64,000 nt of DNA from an uncultured Acidobacteriia bacterium. Its GTDB lineage: Bacteria; Acidobacteriota; Terriglobia; Bryobacterales; Bryobacteraceae. Positions 16,146 through 23,558 of this stretch are shown one piece after another; position 1 is the stretch's first letter; each line of letters begins with the position of its first letter. The position numbers were made by a program, and so were the translations under genes. The DNA lies in assembly GCA_903929755.1 (NCBI GenBank), contig CAIYVZ010000197.1, positions 1-64,000 on the forward strand, in the 5' to 3' direction. The notes beneath the pieces were generated by a model, which saw only the letters and a list, made by a program, of their open reading frames with translations, did no database searches and was not told where the DNA came from.

Positions 16146-17084
16146 TTACGCCAGCTTCGCGGCGGCCAGCAGATTATGCAGTGCCGTGGTGTCGCGTTTC
16201 ATGGCGGCGAGGATGTCGGTCGGGGACATGGTTAGGTCTTTCGCCTTGCCGTTCTCCGCCCCGCCCAGAGGGTATTCGAAGTGCAGCTGCAGGGGGCCGT
16301 TGAAGCCCGAGGTGCGCACCATGTCGAAGAACTGGGGGAACTTCACCATGCCGGTACCCAGCGGCTGCCAGGCTTCCACCCAGACGCCTTTGGCGTTCTT
16401 TTGCCAGATGAAGTCTTTCACGGCGATGCCCTTCAGGTGCTGGCCGGTGATGCGGAAACTTTCGATCCAGCCGCCCAGGCCGCCTTCAATGGTGGCGTGG
16501 CCGATGTCGTAGTTCACGCTGACCAGATTGGGGTCCTGGCCCTTGAGGATCTCGTGGAGGTCCCAGATGGAGGCACCGACCTGACCGACTCCGGAGTGGG
16601 TGTGATACATGGCGGTGGCCTGGTACTTCGCGTTGAGCGCGGCGAGGGCGGCGACTCGGGGACGGAGTTCATCGAGTTGTTGCTGGATGGGCTTGTTCTT
16701 CTCCCACTTGAACCCGCCCCAGCGGTAGTACTTGATGCCGAGGTCGTTGAGCGTGCCGAGAATATCGGCGGCGAAAGGCGTGGTGGCGTCGAGGATTCCG
16801 GCCGTGACCATGGGCGTATCGAGACCGGCATCGTGGAGGAGTTTCACGAGGGGCGGGAGGTCCTGTTTCACCCGGGCGGGTTCCACGTGGCCACCTTCGC
16901 GGACGGTCAGGTCAATGGCTTCAGCACCGGTGTCCTTCGCGGCTTTGGCAAGGTCGGCACCCTGGAGGAACTGGAGATGTTTGGAGAAGATGGCGATCTT
17001 CAGTTTGGGCGACGCAGGCTGGGCCTGAAGCGCCGCGGTTCCGGCGAGAGCGGCGGCAGAGGTGAGCAGATCGCGACGAGTCAT
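16146..17084 (-). CDS. Tat-exported sugar phosphate isomerase/epimerase-like TIM-barrel protein, second copy
   Basis: A protein of 312 residues related in fold to the neighbour but clearly divergent. MTRRDLLTSAAALAGTAALQAQ is a short Tat signal. The barrel includes DTGAEAIDLTVREGGHVEP, GIKYYRWGGF, AMYHTHSG, VNYDIGHA, LKGIAVKDF and LQLHFEYPLGG, giving the expected acidic and His ligands. Two such isomerases next to an IclR regulator and a ribose-type importer point to catabolism of an unusual sugar or cyclitol; the exact reaction is not readable. A 5-3-5 palindrome lies just upstream of its start. Confidence 0.8.
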   Translation of the reverse strand: MTRRDLLTSAAALAGTAALQAQPASPKLKIAIFSKHLQFLQGADLAKAAKDTGAEAIDLTVREGGHVEPARVKQDLPPLVKLLHDAGLDTPMVTAGILDATTPFAADILGTLNDLGIKYYRWGGFKWEKNKPIQQQLDELRPRVAALAALNAKYQATAMYHTHSGVGQVGASIWDLHEILKGQDPNLVSVNYDIGHATIEGGLGGWIESFRITGQHLKGIAVKDFIWQKNAKGVWVEAWQPLGTGMVKFPQFFDMVRTSGFNGPLQLHFEYPLGGAENGKAKDLTMSPTDILAAMKRDTTALHNLLAAAKLA

Positions 17085-17087
17085 CTA

Positions 17088-17100
17088 TGACATTGTGTCA
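17088..17100. promoter_or_regulatory. Perfect 5-3-5 inverted repeat at an isomerase start, candidate operator
   Basis: TGACATTGTGTCA is a perfect palindrome with a 3-nt centre, starting 4 bases upstream of ATG 17084. On the minus strand its centre (CACAAT) lies where a -10 element would be, so a bound protein could block initiation. The link to the local IclR-type regulator is inference. Confidence 0.35.
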
Positions 17101-17130
17101 CTTCGTGCCGGGGTGGAGATTCTTTCACGT

Positions 17131-18069
17131 TCAGCGGGCGCGGCGTTTGCGGACTTCGTCGAGCGTCACAGCCAGAATAATCACCGAGCCGATGATGACC
17201 TGCTGCCAGTAGTTGGAGATGTTCAGCAGGTCGGCGCCGTTCGAGAGCAGGCCCATGATGAAGGCTCCGATGAGGGTGCCGATGACGCTGCCCTCGCCGC
17301 CATTCAGGCTGCCTCCGCCAATCACGACGGCAGCGATGGCCTGGAGCTCGTAGCCCTGGCCGGCGGTGGGCTGGCCGGTCATCAGACGCGAAGCTTCAAT
17401 CATGCCCGCGAGACCAGTGAGCGCGCCGCCGATGGCGTAGACAGCGGTGGTGTGGAAGTCGACAGGAATGCCCGCGTAGACCGACGCGATTTTGTTGCTG
17501 CCGATGGCGAAGGCGTAGCGGCCGAGCCGCGTATGTTCCAGCACCAGGTGGACGAGGACGGCGCAGATGACGAGGAGCCAGAGGACGAACGGGATTCCCA
17601 GCAGGCTGCCTTCGCCGACGAACGCAAAGGCGGGCGGGATACGGTGAACGGGCAGGCCGTTGGAAAGGATCAGCGCGACCCCGCGGTAGATGCCGAGGGC
17701 ACCGAGAGTGACCACGAACGGCGGGATCCGCAGACGAGTGATGAGGAGGCCGTTGAGGAAGCCGCACGCCATGCCGACCGCGATGCCGACAAACACGCCG
17801 ACGGCGACGGGGTATCCGGCTTCGAGAGCCATGGCGCCAATGAGGCCGGCCAAACCCAGAATGGAGCCGACGGAGAGGTCAATGCCGCCCGTGATGATGA
17901 CGATGGTCATGCCCAGCGCCATGGTGTTGAAGACGGCAGTCTGGCGCGCCACGCTGGCGAGGTTATTCGCGGTCAGGAAGTACGGCGTGGCAATGGACAG
18001 GCCGATGAACAGCACAATGAGGCTGAGAAACGGCAGGAGTTTCTGGATGTGGCGCGATTCGAGTTTCAT
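17131..18069 (-). CDS. Ribose-type sugar ABC transporter permease (RbsC-like)
   Basis: An inner-membrane permease of 312 residues in the ribose/galactose/inositol (CUT2) class. Many hydrophobic helices are evident, with the family signatures TGGIDLSVGSILGL near 60 and AVVIGGGSLNGGEGSVIGT near 230-248. One permease forms a homodimer with the fused ATPase in this class. Its ATG overlaps the stop of the ATPase gene (ATGA), so the two are translationally coupled. The N-terminus begins close to the first membrane helix. No periplasmic binding protein is encoded nearby, so the substrate cannot be narrowed. Confidence 0.93.
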   Translation of the reverse strand: MKLESRHIQKLLPFLSLIVLFIGLSIATPYFLTANNLASVARQTAVFNTMALGMTIVIITGGIDLSVGSILGLAGLIGAMALEAGYPVAVGVFVGIAVGMACGFLNGLLITRLRIPPFVVTLGALGIYRGVALILSNGLPVHRIPPAFAFVGEGSLLGIPFVLWLLVICAVLVHLVLEHTRLGRYAFAIGSNKIASVYAGIPVDFHTTAVYAIGGALTGLAGMIEASRLMTGQPTAGQGYELQAIAAVVIGGGSLNGGEGSVIGTLIGAFIMGLLSNGADLLNISNYWQQVIIGSVIILAVTLDEVRKRRAR

Positions 18070-19583
18070 GCGGCGATTTCGTTGGCTGGAGTTGCGTCGG
18101 GTACGGCGAGCTTCATGATTTGTTCCTGGCTGGGGCTTTGGCCGTCGATGCGGGGCAATTCCCCGGAGATCCGACCCTGGCGCATCACCAGGATGCGGTC
18201 GGCCACGTGCTGGAGTTCGGTGAGTTCGGAACTGACCATCAGGATGGCAGCACCCTGGCGGGCGAGTTCGCTCATCAGTTCAAAAACTTCGGTTTTGGCA
18301 CCAATATCGATGCCGCGCGTGGGTTCATCAAAGAGGAAGACCTGCGCCTGGCGGAAGAGCCACTTGGCGATGACGACCTTCTGCTGATTGCCACCGCTGA
18401 GCGTGCCTGCGCCCTGGGCGACGGAAGCGGCCTTGAGGCTCATTTTTTTGCCGAGTTCGGTGCAGAGGCGGTTTTGCGAGATGAGGTCGAGGAAGCCGAA
18501 GCGGCTGATCCGCTCCACGTTTGCCAGTGTCATGTTGGCCGCGATGGGCAGGCCGAGGGCGAGGCCGGAAACCTGGCGGTCCTCTGTGATGAGCGCGATG
18601 CCGCTGCGAACGGCGTCGCGCGGGGAACGGATTTTCACCGGCTGGCCGTTCAGCAGTATCTCGCCGGAAGTGACGGTATCCACGCCAAAGATTGCGCGGC
18701 AGAGTTCGGTGCGGCCCGCTCCGATGAGGCCGGCCATGCCGACGATTTCACCCTTTCGGAGGGAGCAGGAAATGTTGCGGATGTGGGTGCTTTCCACACT
18801 AAGGCTGCGGATTTCGAGCACAGTGTCGCCCGGGGGCAGATGTTCGCGTTCGTAGATGTGATCAACTTCCCGGCCCACCATGTGGTGGATGAGTTGGTCA
18901 GTGGCGATATCGGCCATATTGCCGGAGTGAACAGTGGCACCATCGCGGAGCACGGTAACGCGGTCGCCGATCTGGCGGAGTTCGTCCATGCGGTGGGTGA
19001 TGTAGATGATGCCCATACCGCGGGATTTCAGGTCGCGGACGATGCGGAACACCTGCTGGGTTTCGGTGTCGGAGAGAGACGACGTGGGTTCGTCGAAGAT
19101 GAGCAGGCTGCTGCCATGCCGAATGGCGCGGCAGATTTCGACGAGCTGGCGTCCGGCGGGGCTCAGGTGGCCGACCAGCATATCGGGTGACAGGGGGAAG
19201 CCGTATTGGTCGATAATGCGGCGCGCATCATCAATGGCCGCGCGGCGATTCACCCAGCCCAATGGCCGTTTCTTTTCGCGGCCCAGAAAGATGTTCTCGG
19301 TGACGGTGAGGTGGGGCGCGAGCAGCGACTCCTGGTTGACCATGGCGATGCCGATGGCGCCGGCCTCCGACGGGCTGTTGAGAAAGACTTCGGAGCCGTT
19401 CCAAAGCATGTTGCCGGAATCGCGGCCAACGATGCCGGCGACAATCTTCATCAGGGTGGATTTGCCCGCACCGTTTTCGCCGAGGAGCAGATGCACTTCA
19501 CCGGCCGCGACAGAAAGGTTGCCGTCACGGAGCGCGGTGACGCCGCCAAATCTCTTCTGAACGTTCTTTAGTTCGAGGAGCAT
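18066..19583 (-). CDS. Sugar ABC transporter ATP-binding protein with two fused ATPase domains (RbsA-like)
   Basis: A CUT2-class importer ATPase of 505 residues. Domain 1 has Walker A GENGAGKS at 35-42, signature LSPAGRQ and Walker B LLIFDEPT. Domain 2 has the degenerate loop GLIGAGRT, signature LSGGNQQ and Walker B VFLFDEPTRGID, as in RbsA/MglA, where only one site hydrolyses. It is the first gene of the minus-strand pair with the permease. ATG 19583 lies inside a 14-bp tandem duplication; before that duplication the start would have been GTG. An inverted repeat (19602-19614) lies upstream. The expected substrate-binding protein gene is absent from both sides. Confidence 0.93.
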   Translation of the reverse strand: MLLELKNVQKRFGGVTALRDGNLSVAAGEVHLLLGENGAGKSTLMKIVAGIVGRDSGNMLWNGSEVFLNSPSEAGAIGIAMVNQESLLAPHLTVTENIFLGREKKRPLGWVNRRAAIDDARRIIDQYGFPLSPDMLVGHLSPAGRQLVEICRAIRHGSSLLIFDEPTSSLSDTETQQVFRIVRDLKSRGMGIIYITHRMDELRQIGDRVTVLRDGATVHSGNMADIATDQLIHHMVGREVDHIYEREHLPPGDTVLEIRSLSVESTHIRNISCSLRKGEIVGMAGLIGAGRTELCRAIFGVDTVTSGEILLNGQPVKIRSPRDAVRSGIALITEDRQVSGLALGLPIAANMTLANVERISRFGFLDLISQNRLCTELGKKMSLKAASVAQGAGTLSGGNQQKVVIAKWLFRQAQVFLFDEPTRGIDIGAKTEVFELMSELARQGAAILMVSSELTELQHVADRILVMRQGRISGELPRIDGQSPSQEQIMKLAVPDATPANEIAA

Positions 19584-19596
19584 AGTTCGAGGAGCA
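19569..19596. repeat. Perfect 14-bp tandem duplication across a start codon
   Basis: TAGTTCGAGGAGCA occurs twice head to tail (19569-19582 and 19583-19596). The start codon of the RbsA-like gene straddles the junction. Removing one copy leaves GTG followed by the same second codon, so the duplication converted a GTG start to ATG. Confidence 0.9.
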
Positions 19597-19601
19597 CTGA
19601 G

Positions 19602-19614
19602 GGGTAGTTTACCC
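19602..19614. promoter_or_regulatory. 5-3-5 inverted repeat upstream of the ABC importer operon
   Basis: GGGTAGTTTACCC is a perfect palindrome with a 3-nt centre, 19 bases upstream of the RbsA-like start. It has the same arm and spacer geometry as the palindrome at 17088-17100 but a different sequence. It is a candidate operator for the importer. Confidence 0.3.
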
Positions 19615-19653
19615 TGATGGACATCGCTGTGCCGGATCTGGAAACCTCTTGCG

Positions 19654-19683
19654 TTGAGCTGGGGCAGCGCACTGCGCTAAATT
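19654..19683 (+). promoter_or_regulatory. Promoter-like elements before the HExxxH membrane protein gene
   Basis: TTGAGC (19654-19659), an 18-nt spacer and TAAATT (19678-19683) precede ATG 19691 by 7 nt. The arrangement would give an almost leaderless transcript, although GGAG is also present just before the ATG. Confidence 0.4.
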
Positions 19684-19690
19684 GGAGCGG

Positions 19691-20470
19691 ATGGTGCGCA
19701 TTCCGGAACGCGGCGAGCACGACAAAATCACCATTGTGAGTATGGCCGTAATTGCCTCTGCCGCGGCCACGCTGCTGCATGAAGGGGTGGGCCACGGCGT
19801 GGTGGCGCTGCTCCGCGGCGGGGTGCCAACGGAACTAACCAGCAATCATCTGTCGTCTCTGCGAGCCGATGGGTGGGTGGAAGCTGGCGGGACGCTGGTG
19901 AATCTGGCGGTAGGTGTGGTGGCGCTGGCGGCGTCGGGCAAGGCTGGCGGGCACGTGAACCGCAGGTACTTTCTGTGGCTGCTGGCGGCGCTGAATCTGC
20001 TGCCGGGCGCGGGATACTTCCTGTTCTCGGGGATTCTGGGGCTGGGCGACTGGAACGCCGTGATCAGCGGCCTGCCGAACCAGGCGCTGCTGCGGATTGC
20101 GATGACGCTTTTCGGGGTGGCCCTGTATGCGGGTGCCGTGAAGGTTTTGGTGATCGCCGTGTGGCCTTACTGTGCCACACGGGCGGAATACAACACCGTG
20201 GGGCGGTTGCCTTACTACGCGGCCTGCCTGTTTAGTTGCGTGGCCGGCGCGTTGGATCCGATGGGGTGGGCGCTCCTGCTGCAGTCCACCCTGCCAGCGG
20301 CGTTTGGCGGGAGTTCGGGGCTGATGTGGGCGGACAGCCTGCGACCCCGGTATGCGGTAGTGGCAGAGGCGCTGGTGGTGTCGCGGTCGCGCGGATGGTG
20401 GGTGGCGGCGGTGGTGCTGGGCGGGGCGTATATCGCAATATTAGGGCCCGGGATCAAGATCAATTATTAG
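19691..20470 (+). CDS. Polytopic membrane protein with an HExxxH motif (M50-like)
   Basis: A protein of about 259 residues with at least five hydrophobic segments (around 15-30, 60-75, 85-110, 130-150 and 230-250). The first helix contains HEGVGH at 30-35, placed like the HExxH of M50 site-2 proteases but one residue longer. GGTLVNLAVG and LNLLPGAGYF...GDWN recall the second conserved M50 region. Whether it is an active intramembrane protease, a degenerate one or an unrelated family cannot be decided from sequence alone. ATG 19691 is chosen over TTG 19682 because of the upstream promoter elements. It is divergent from the ABC importer and convergent with the VOC gene. Confidence 0.6.
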   Translation: MVRIPERGEHDKITIVSMAVIASAAATLLHEGVGHGVVALLRGGVPTELTSNHLSSLRADGWVEAGGTLVNLAVGVVALAASGKAGGHVNRRYFLWLLAALNLLPGAGYFLFSGILGLGDWNAVISGLPNQALLRIAMTLFGVALYAGAVKVLVIAVWPYCATRAEYNTVGRLPYYAACLFSCVAGALDPMGWALLLQSTLPAAFGGSSGLMWADSLRPRYAVVAEALVVSRSRGWWVAAVVLGGAYIAILGPGIKINY

Positions 20471-20480
20471 GCGCCGCGAT

Positions 20481-20909
20481 TCAGCAGTCCAGAACGGCGG
20501 CGTTCCACTCCAGCAGATGGCGGTCCGGGTCGAAAAAATAGACCTGCGGATAGCCGGTGGGCGGGTGTTTCTTGATGACGATCTTCTGCTGGTGATCGTC
20601 GGGCAGATCCTCATGGAACCCAGCGGCGTGCAACCTTTCGACAGCCGTGCGAAAGCTGGGGACGCGGAGCGCGATGTGGTTTTCGTAGATCTCCATAACG
20701 CGCGGTGCGCGCCACAGGGGATTGGGCACGCAGACGATGTGGAGTTCCTGGCCGTTGGCCAGTAGAAACCACGCGCCCGGAAAATTGAACGGCGGTCGTG
20801 GCAATTCGCGGAGACCGAGGAAGGCACCATAGAAGGCGCGGGAGCGTTCGAGGTCGGTGACGGTTACCTGGAAGTGGTGGAAGGCGGTGGCGCTTTCGCC
20901 AGAGTTCAA
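20481..20909 (-). CDS. VOC family (glyoxalase-like) protein
   Basis: A small cytoplasmic protein of about 142 residues with the beta-alpha-beta-beta-beta repeat of the vicinal oxygen chelate superfamily. The first module has FHHFQVTVTDLERSRAFYGAFLGLRE, and the second has ENHIALRVPSFRTAVERL and YFFDPDRHLLEW. Likely metal ligands are His in HHFQV, Glu/His in ELHIV, His in NHIAL and Glu in LLEW. Members isomerise, cleave or bind small molecules; the substrate is unknown. TTG 20909 overlaps the stop of the cupin gene (TTGA) and has AAGGG upstream. TTG 20942 and GTG 20933 are in-frame alternatives. It is coupled to the cupin gene. Confidence 0.78.
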   Translation of the reverse strand: MNSGESATAFHHFQVTVTDLERSRAFYGAFLGLRELPRPPFNFPGAWFLLANGQELHIVCVPNPLWRAPRVMEIYENHIALRVPSFRTAVERLHAAGFHEDLPDDHQQKIVIKKHPPTGYPQVYFFDPDRHLLEWNAAVLDC

Positions 20910-21304
20910 GCCGAGAAGCCCTTGGCCATCCACTTGGACCAATAGAAAGTCATGGGCGTGTTACCCGTGTTGGTGATGCCATGCCAGGTGTTGGCTGCGC
21001 AGTACATCATGGCTCCGGGGCCGACCTGGGTGAGCTTGCCGTCGCAGAGGATTTCGCCGGTGCCCGCGCCGATAATGAGGAATTCTTCCTCCGGATGCTG
21101 GTGGGGCGGGTGCGGGCTGGCACCGGGATCGAGGACACAGGCACCGGCGGACACGCCGCTGAGTTGGTCAGTGGGGCCGTTGTAATAGACGAAGACTTTT
21201 TGCCCTTCCGCCAGGATGGGCTCGGTGTTGGCCATATCGAATACGCCCTCCGGGAGCCTGGGGGCTGCGAATTCAGTGGAGACTGCGCCGTCTGGTTGGG
21301 ACAT
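20906..21304 (-). CDS. Small cupin-domain protein
   Basis: A single-domain cupin of 132 residues. Motif 1 is GASPHPPHQHPEEEFLIIGAGTGE (only its core HxHxxxxE is diagnostic), and motif 2 is PGAMMYCAANTWHGITNTG with the last His ligand, so a bound metal is likely. There is no signal peptide. Such proteins may be isomerases, dioxygenases or binding proteins. It is the first gene of a two-gene unit with the VOC protein, so the pair may act on one metabolite. TATAGA lies 8 nt before ATG 21304 (21313-21318), with no ribosome site between. Confidence 0.8.
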   Translation of the reverse strand: MSQPDGAVSTEFAAPRLPEGVFDMANTEPILAEGQKVFVYYNGPTDQLSGVSAGACVLDPGASPHPPHQHPEEEFLIIGAGTGEILCDGKLTQVGPGAMMYCAANTWHGITNTGNTPMTFYWSKWMAKGFSA

Positions 21305-21531
21305 ACTTCAACTCTATAACGGGGAAACTTCCGTGCCGCGGCGTTTGCGCAGAATCTTATTCGGGTACATGGCCGTTGGCGGGGGAACAAGGCTGCGGAA
21401 GGGCCGATCTGCCCTCAATAATGCGAGTTGGGCCAGGGGGGCCGGGGCCGCGCGTCTTAGAATAGAAGAGCAGGCTTGTGGTGCAAAGCTGCGGGCCTGC
21501 AGCTCCCAAAAAAAGTTTACCCCATACAACC

Positions 21532-22644
21532 ATGCTCTGTGCCGGAATCGTAGGTCTGCCCAATGTTGGCAAAAGTACTCTGTTCAATGCTTTGACGCAA
21601 AGCCGGAAGGCGATGGCGGCGAACTACCGGTTCTGTACGATTGAGCCGAACCAGGGCGTGGTGACGGTCCCTGACGAACGGCTGGACGTGCTGGCGAAGA
21701 TCAGCAAGACGCAGAAGATTATTCCCTCTGTGTTTGAGTTTGTGGATATTGCCGGGCTGGTGAAGGGGGCGAGCCAGGGTGAGGGTCTGGGAAATCAGTT
21801 TCTGGGCCATATTCGGGAAGTGGACGCCATCGTGCAGGTGGTTCGCTGCTTTGAAAATACCAACATTGAACACGTGATGGACACGGTGGACCCGGTCCGC
21901 GACATCGAGATCGTCAACACGGAACTGGTGCTGGCGGATCTGGACAGTATCCAGAAGCGCCGGTTGAAGCAGCAGAAGATTGCCCGGGGTGGCGACAAGA
22001 AGGCTGCAGCGGAACTGGCTCTGATTGACCGTCTGGAAGTGCACCTGAATGATGGTAAGCACGCGTTTTCCATGGAGGTGTCGGAGGAAGAGGCCGCGCT
22101 CCGCAAGGGCCTGTTCCTGCTGACGGCGAAGCCGACCCTGTTTGCCTGCAATGTGGGCGAAGAGGACCTGGCGCATCCGGAGAACAATCCTTGGGTGCAA
22201 AAAGTAAGGAATTATGCTGCCACGCATCTGGGTTGTGGCGTGGTAGTGGTGTCGGCCGAGATTGAGTCGGAGCTGATTACGCTGCCGGCCGAAGAACGGG
22301 CGGAGTACCTGGTGGGGCTGGGCGTGGAAGACGGTTCGAAGACGGGTGCGGCCACGCTGATCAAAGAGGCGTATACCTTGCTGGGGCTGCGGTCGTATCT
22401 GACCACGGGCGAGAAAGAAACGCGCGCCTGGACGATTCGGGCGGGCGATAAGGCTCCGGTGGCGGCGGGCGTGATTCACTCCGATTTCGAGAAAAGCTTC
22501 ATTTCGGCGGAAACCACGGCGTACGACGATCTGATCGCCTGTGGCAGCTTTGCGCGGTGTCGGGAACTGGGTAAGACCCGGACCGAAGGCAAGGACTACG
22601 TGGTGCAGGACGGCGACATTATGGATTTCAAGACGTTTCTGTAG
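21532..22644 (+). CDS. ychF: Redox-regulated ATPase YchF (Obg family)
   Basis: A cytoplasmic P-loop protein of 370 residues, close to the usual 363. Motifs are GLPNVGKST at 8-16 (G1), DIAGLVKGAS (G3) and NVGE in place of NKxD, which in YchF shifts preference to ATP. A coiled-coil hairpin lies in the middle (LDSIQKRRLKQQK), and the C-terminal TGS domain contains TWTIRAGDKAPVAAGVIHSDFE in pieces. YchF binds ribosomes and is implicated in stress responses. ATG 21532 is chosen because MLCAGIVGLPNVG is the normal N-terminus; an in-frame extension upstream is not conserved-looking. The 227-base gap before it (21305-21531) holds no recognisable gene. Confidence 0.97.
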   Translation: MLCAGIVGLPNVGKSTLFNALTQSRKAMAANYRFCTIEPNQGVVTVPDERLDVLAKISKTQKIIPSVFEFVDIAGLVKGASQGEGLGNQFLGHIREVDAIVQVVRCFENTNIEHVMDTVDPVRDIEIVNTELVLADLDSIQKRRLKQQKIARGGDKKAAAELALIDRLEVHLNDGKHAFSMEVSEEEAALRKGLFLLTAKPTLFACNVGEEDLAHPENNPWVQKVRNYAATHLGCGVVVVSAEIESELITLPAEERAEYLVGLGVEDGSKTGAATLIKEAYTLLGLRSYLTTGEKETRAWTIRAGDKAPVAAGVIHSDFEKSFISAETTAYDDLIACGSFARCRELGKTRTEGKDYVVQDGDIMDFKTFL

Positions 22645-22655
22645 GAGGGAATGCG

Positions 22656-23435
22656 ATGTCAGCTGCTGAGTTGCTGGTACAGGCGAGGGTTGGACACAAG
22701 CGTCTGGCGGAGTTGCCCGTGGAGGTGCGGCCCGGGTCTCTGGACGCGGCGTATGCCGTTCAGGACGGGGTAGTTGCCGGTTGGCTGGCCCATTACGGTG
22801 GCGGCGTGGCGGGTTATAAAGTCGCCTGTACCAACGTAATCGCGCAGCAGCAGTTGGGGGTGGACGGGCCCTTTTACGGGCGTCTGCTGACGCCGTTTCT
22901 TTGGGAGAGTGGAGCTGAGCTGGCGTCGGGTGCATTCTTCATGCGAGTGGTGGAAGCGGAGTTTGGGTTCCTGATGGGCTCGGATCTGGCACCGGTCGCG
23001 GGCGGCAGGTCGCGGGATGAGATCGCGGCGGCCGTTGAGGGTGTGTTGCCTGCAATCGAGATCGTGGACAGCAGGTATGACGCCTGGGAGCAAGTGGGCG
23101 CGGTTTCGCTCATCGCTGACAACGCCTGCAACGGCGGTTGGGTTCACGGCGAGCTGGTTCGGGACTGGCGCGGCCTGGATTTGGCAGCGCAGCAGGTTCA
23201 CGTTCTTGTGAACGGCCAGGTGGTGCGCCAGGGCTCGGGTGCCGCCGTATTAGGACACCCCTTGAACGCGCTGGAGTGGCTGGTGAATAAAGTCAACAGC
23301 CGCGGCGAAACGGTACGCGCGGGTCAGTATATGACGACTGGCGTAGTGTCGGAAGTGTACATGGCTGCACCGGGCGACGAGATTCAGGCCGAATTTGGCC
23401 CGGTCGGCGTGGTCCGGGTTGGTTTCAAAGCCTAA
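22656..23435 (+). CDS. 2-keto-4-pentenoate hydratase-like protein
   Basis: A cytoplasmic enzyme of 259 residues in the MhpD/fumarylacetoacetate hydrolase-like fold, which adds water to a 2-hydroxydienoate during aromatic meta-cleavage or decarboxylates 4-oxalocrotonate. GYKVACTN near 50 and the metal-binding VVEAEFGFLMG with two Glu near 103-105 are visible. IEIVDSRYDAW, DNACNGGWVHG and LGHPLNALEWL are typical later motifs. A strong AGGAGG ribosome site, which overlaps the ychF stop, lies 7 nt before ATG 22656, so it is probably co-transcribed with ychF. No other aromatic catabolic genes are nearby, so the natural substrate is open. Confidence 0.82.
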   Translation: MSAAELLVQARVGHKRLAELPVEVRPGSLDAAYAVQDGVVAGWLAHYGGGVAGYKVACTNVIAQQQLGVDGPFYGRLLTPFLWESGAELASGAFFMRVVEAEFGFLMGSDLAPVAGGRSRDEIAAAVEGVLPAIEIVDSRYDAWEQVGAVSLIADNACNGGWVHGELVRDWRGLDLAAQQVHVLVNGQVVRQGSGAAVLGHPLNALEWLVNKVNSRGETVRAGQYMTTGVVSEVYMAAPGDEIQAEFGPVGVVRVGFKA

Positions 23436-23552
23436 AAAGTCCGCCACGCGGAATCGTTTAAGTTCCGCACCGATTTCGACCTGCAGTCTTTTCAGCCCTG
23501 GCACGCTGCCCTGGATCTGGCACGCGTCGCGATCAGCGAGATTCTCCGTTAA
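23436..23552 (+). pseudogene. Possible gene remnant after the hydratase stop
   Basis: Directly after the hydratase TAA the same frame stays open for 38 codons to a second TAA at 23550. The translation, which includes FRTDFDLQSFQPW and DLARVAISEIL, looks like a real protein C-terminus and uses GC-ending codons typical of this genome. No start codon of its own is seen. It may be the tail of a deleted gene. On the minus strand TCCGC-GTG-GCGGA (23452-23440) followed by CTTTTT could serve as a weak terminator for the MIOX gene. Confidence 0.35.
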
Positions 23553-23558
23553 TGCCTG

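Noticed and set aside
21305-21531. A tRNA or small gene in the 227-base gap before ychF
   Set aside because: No cloverleaf arms or T-loop-like sequence were found and the small open frames there lack starts and codon bias.
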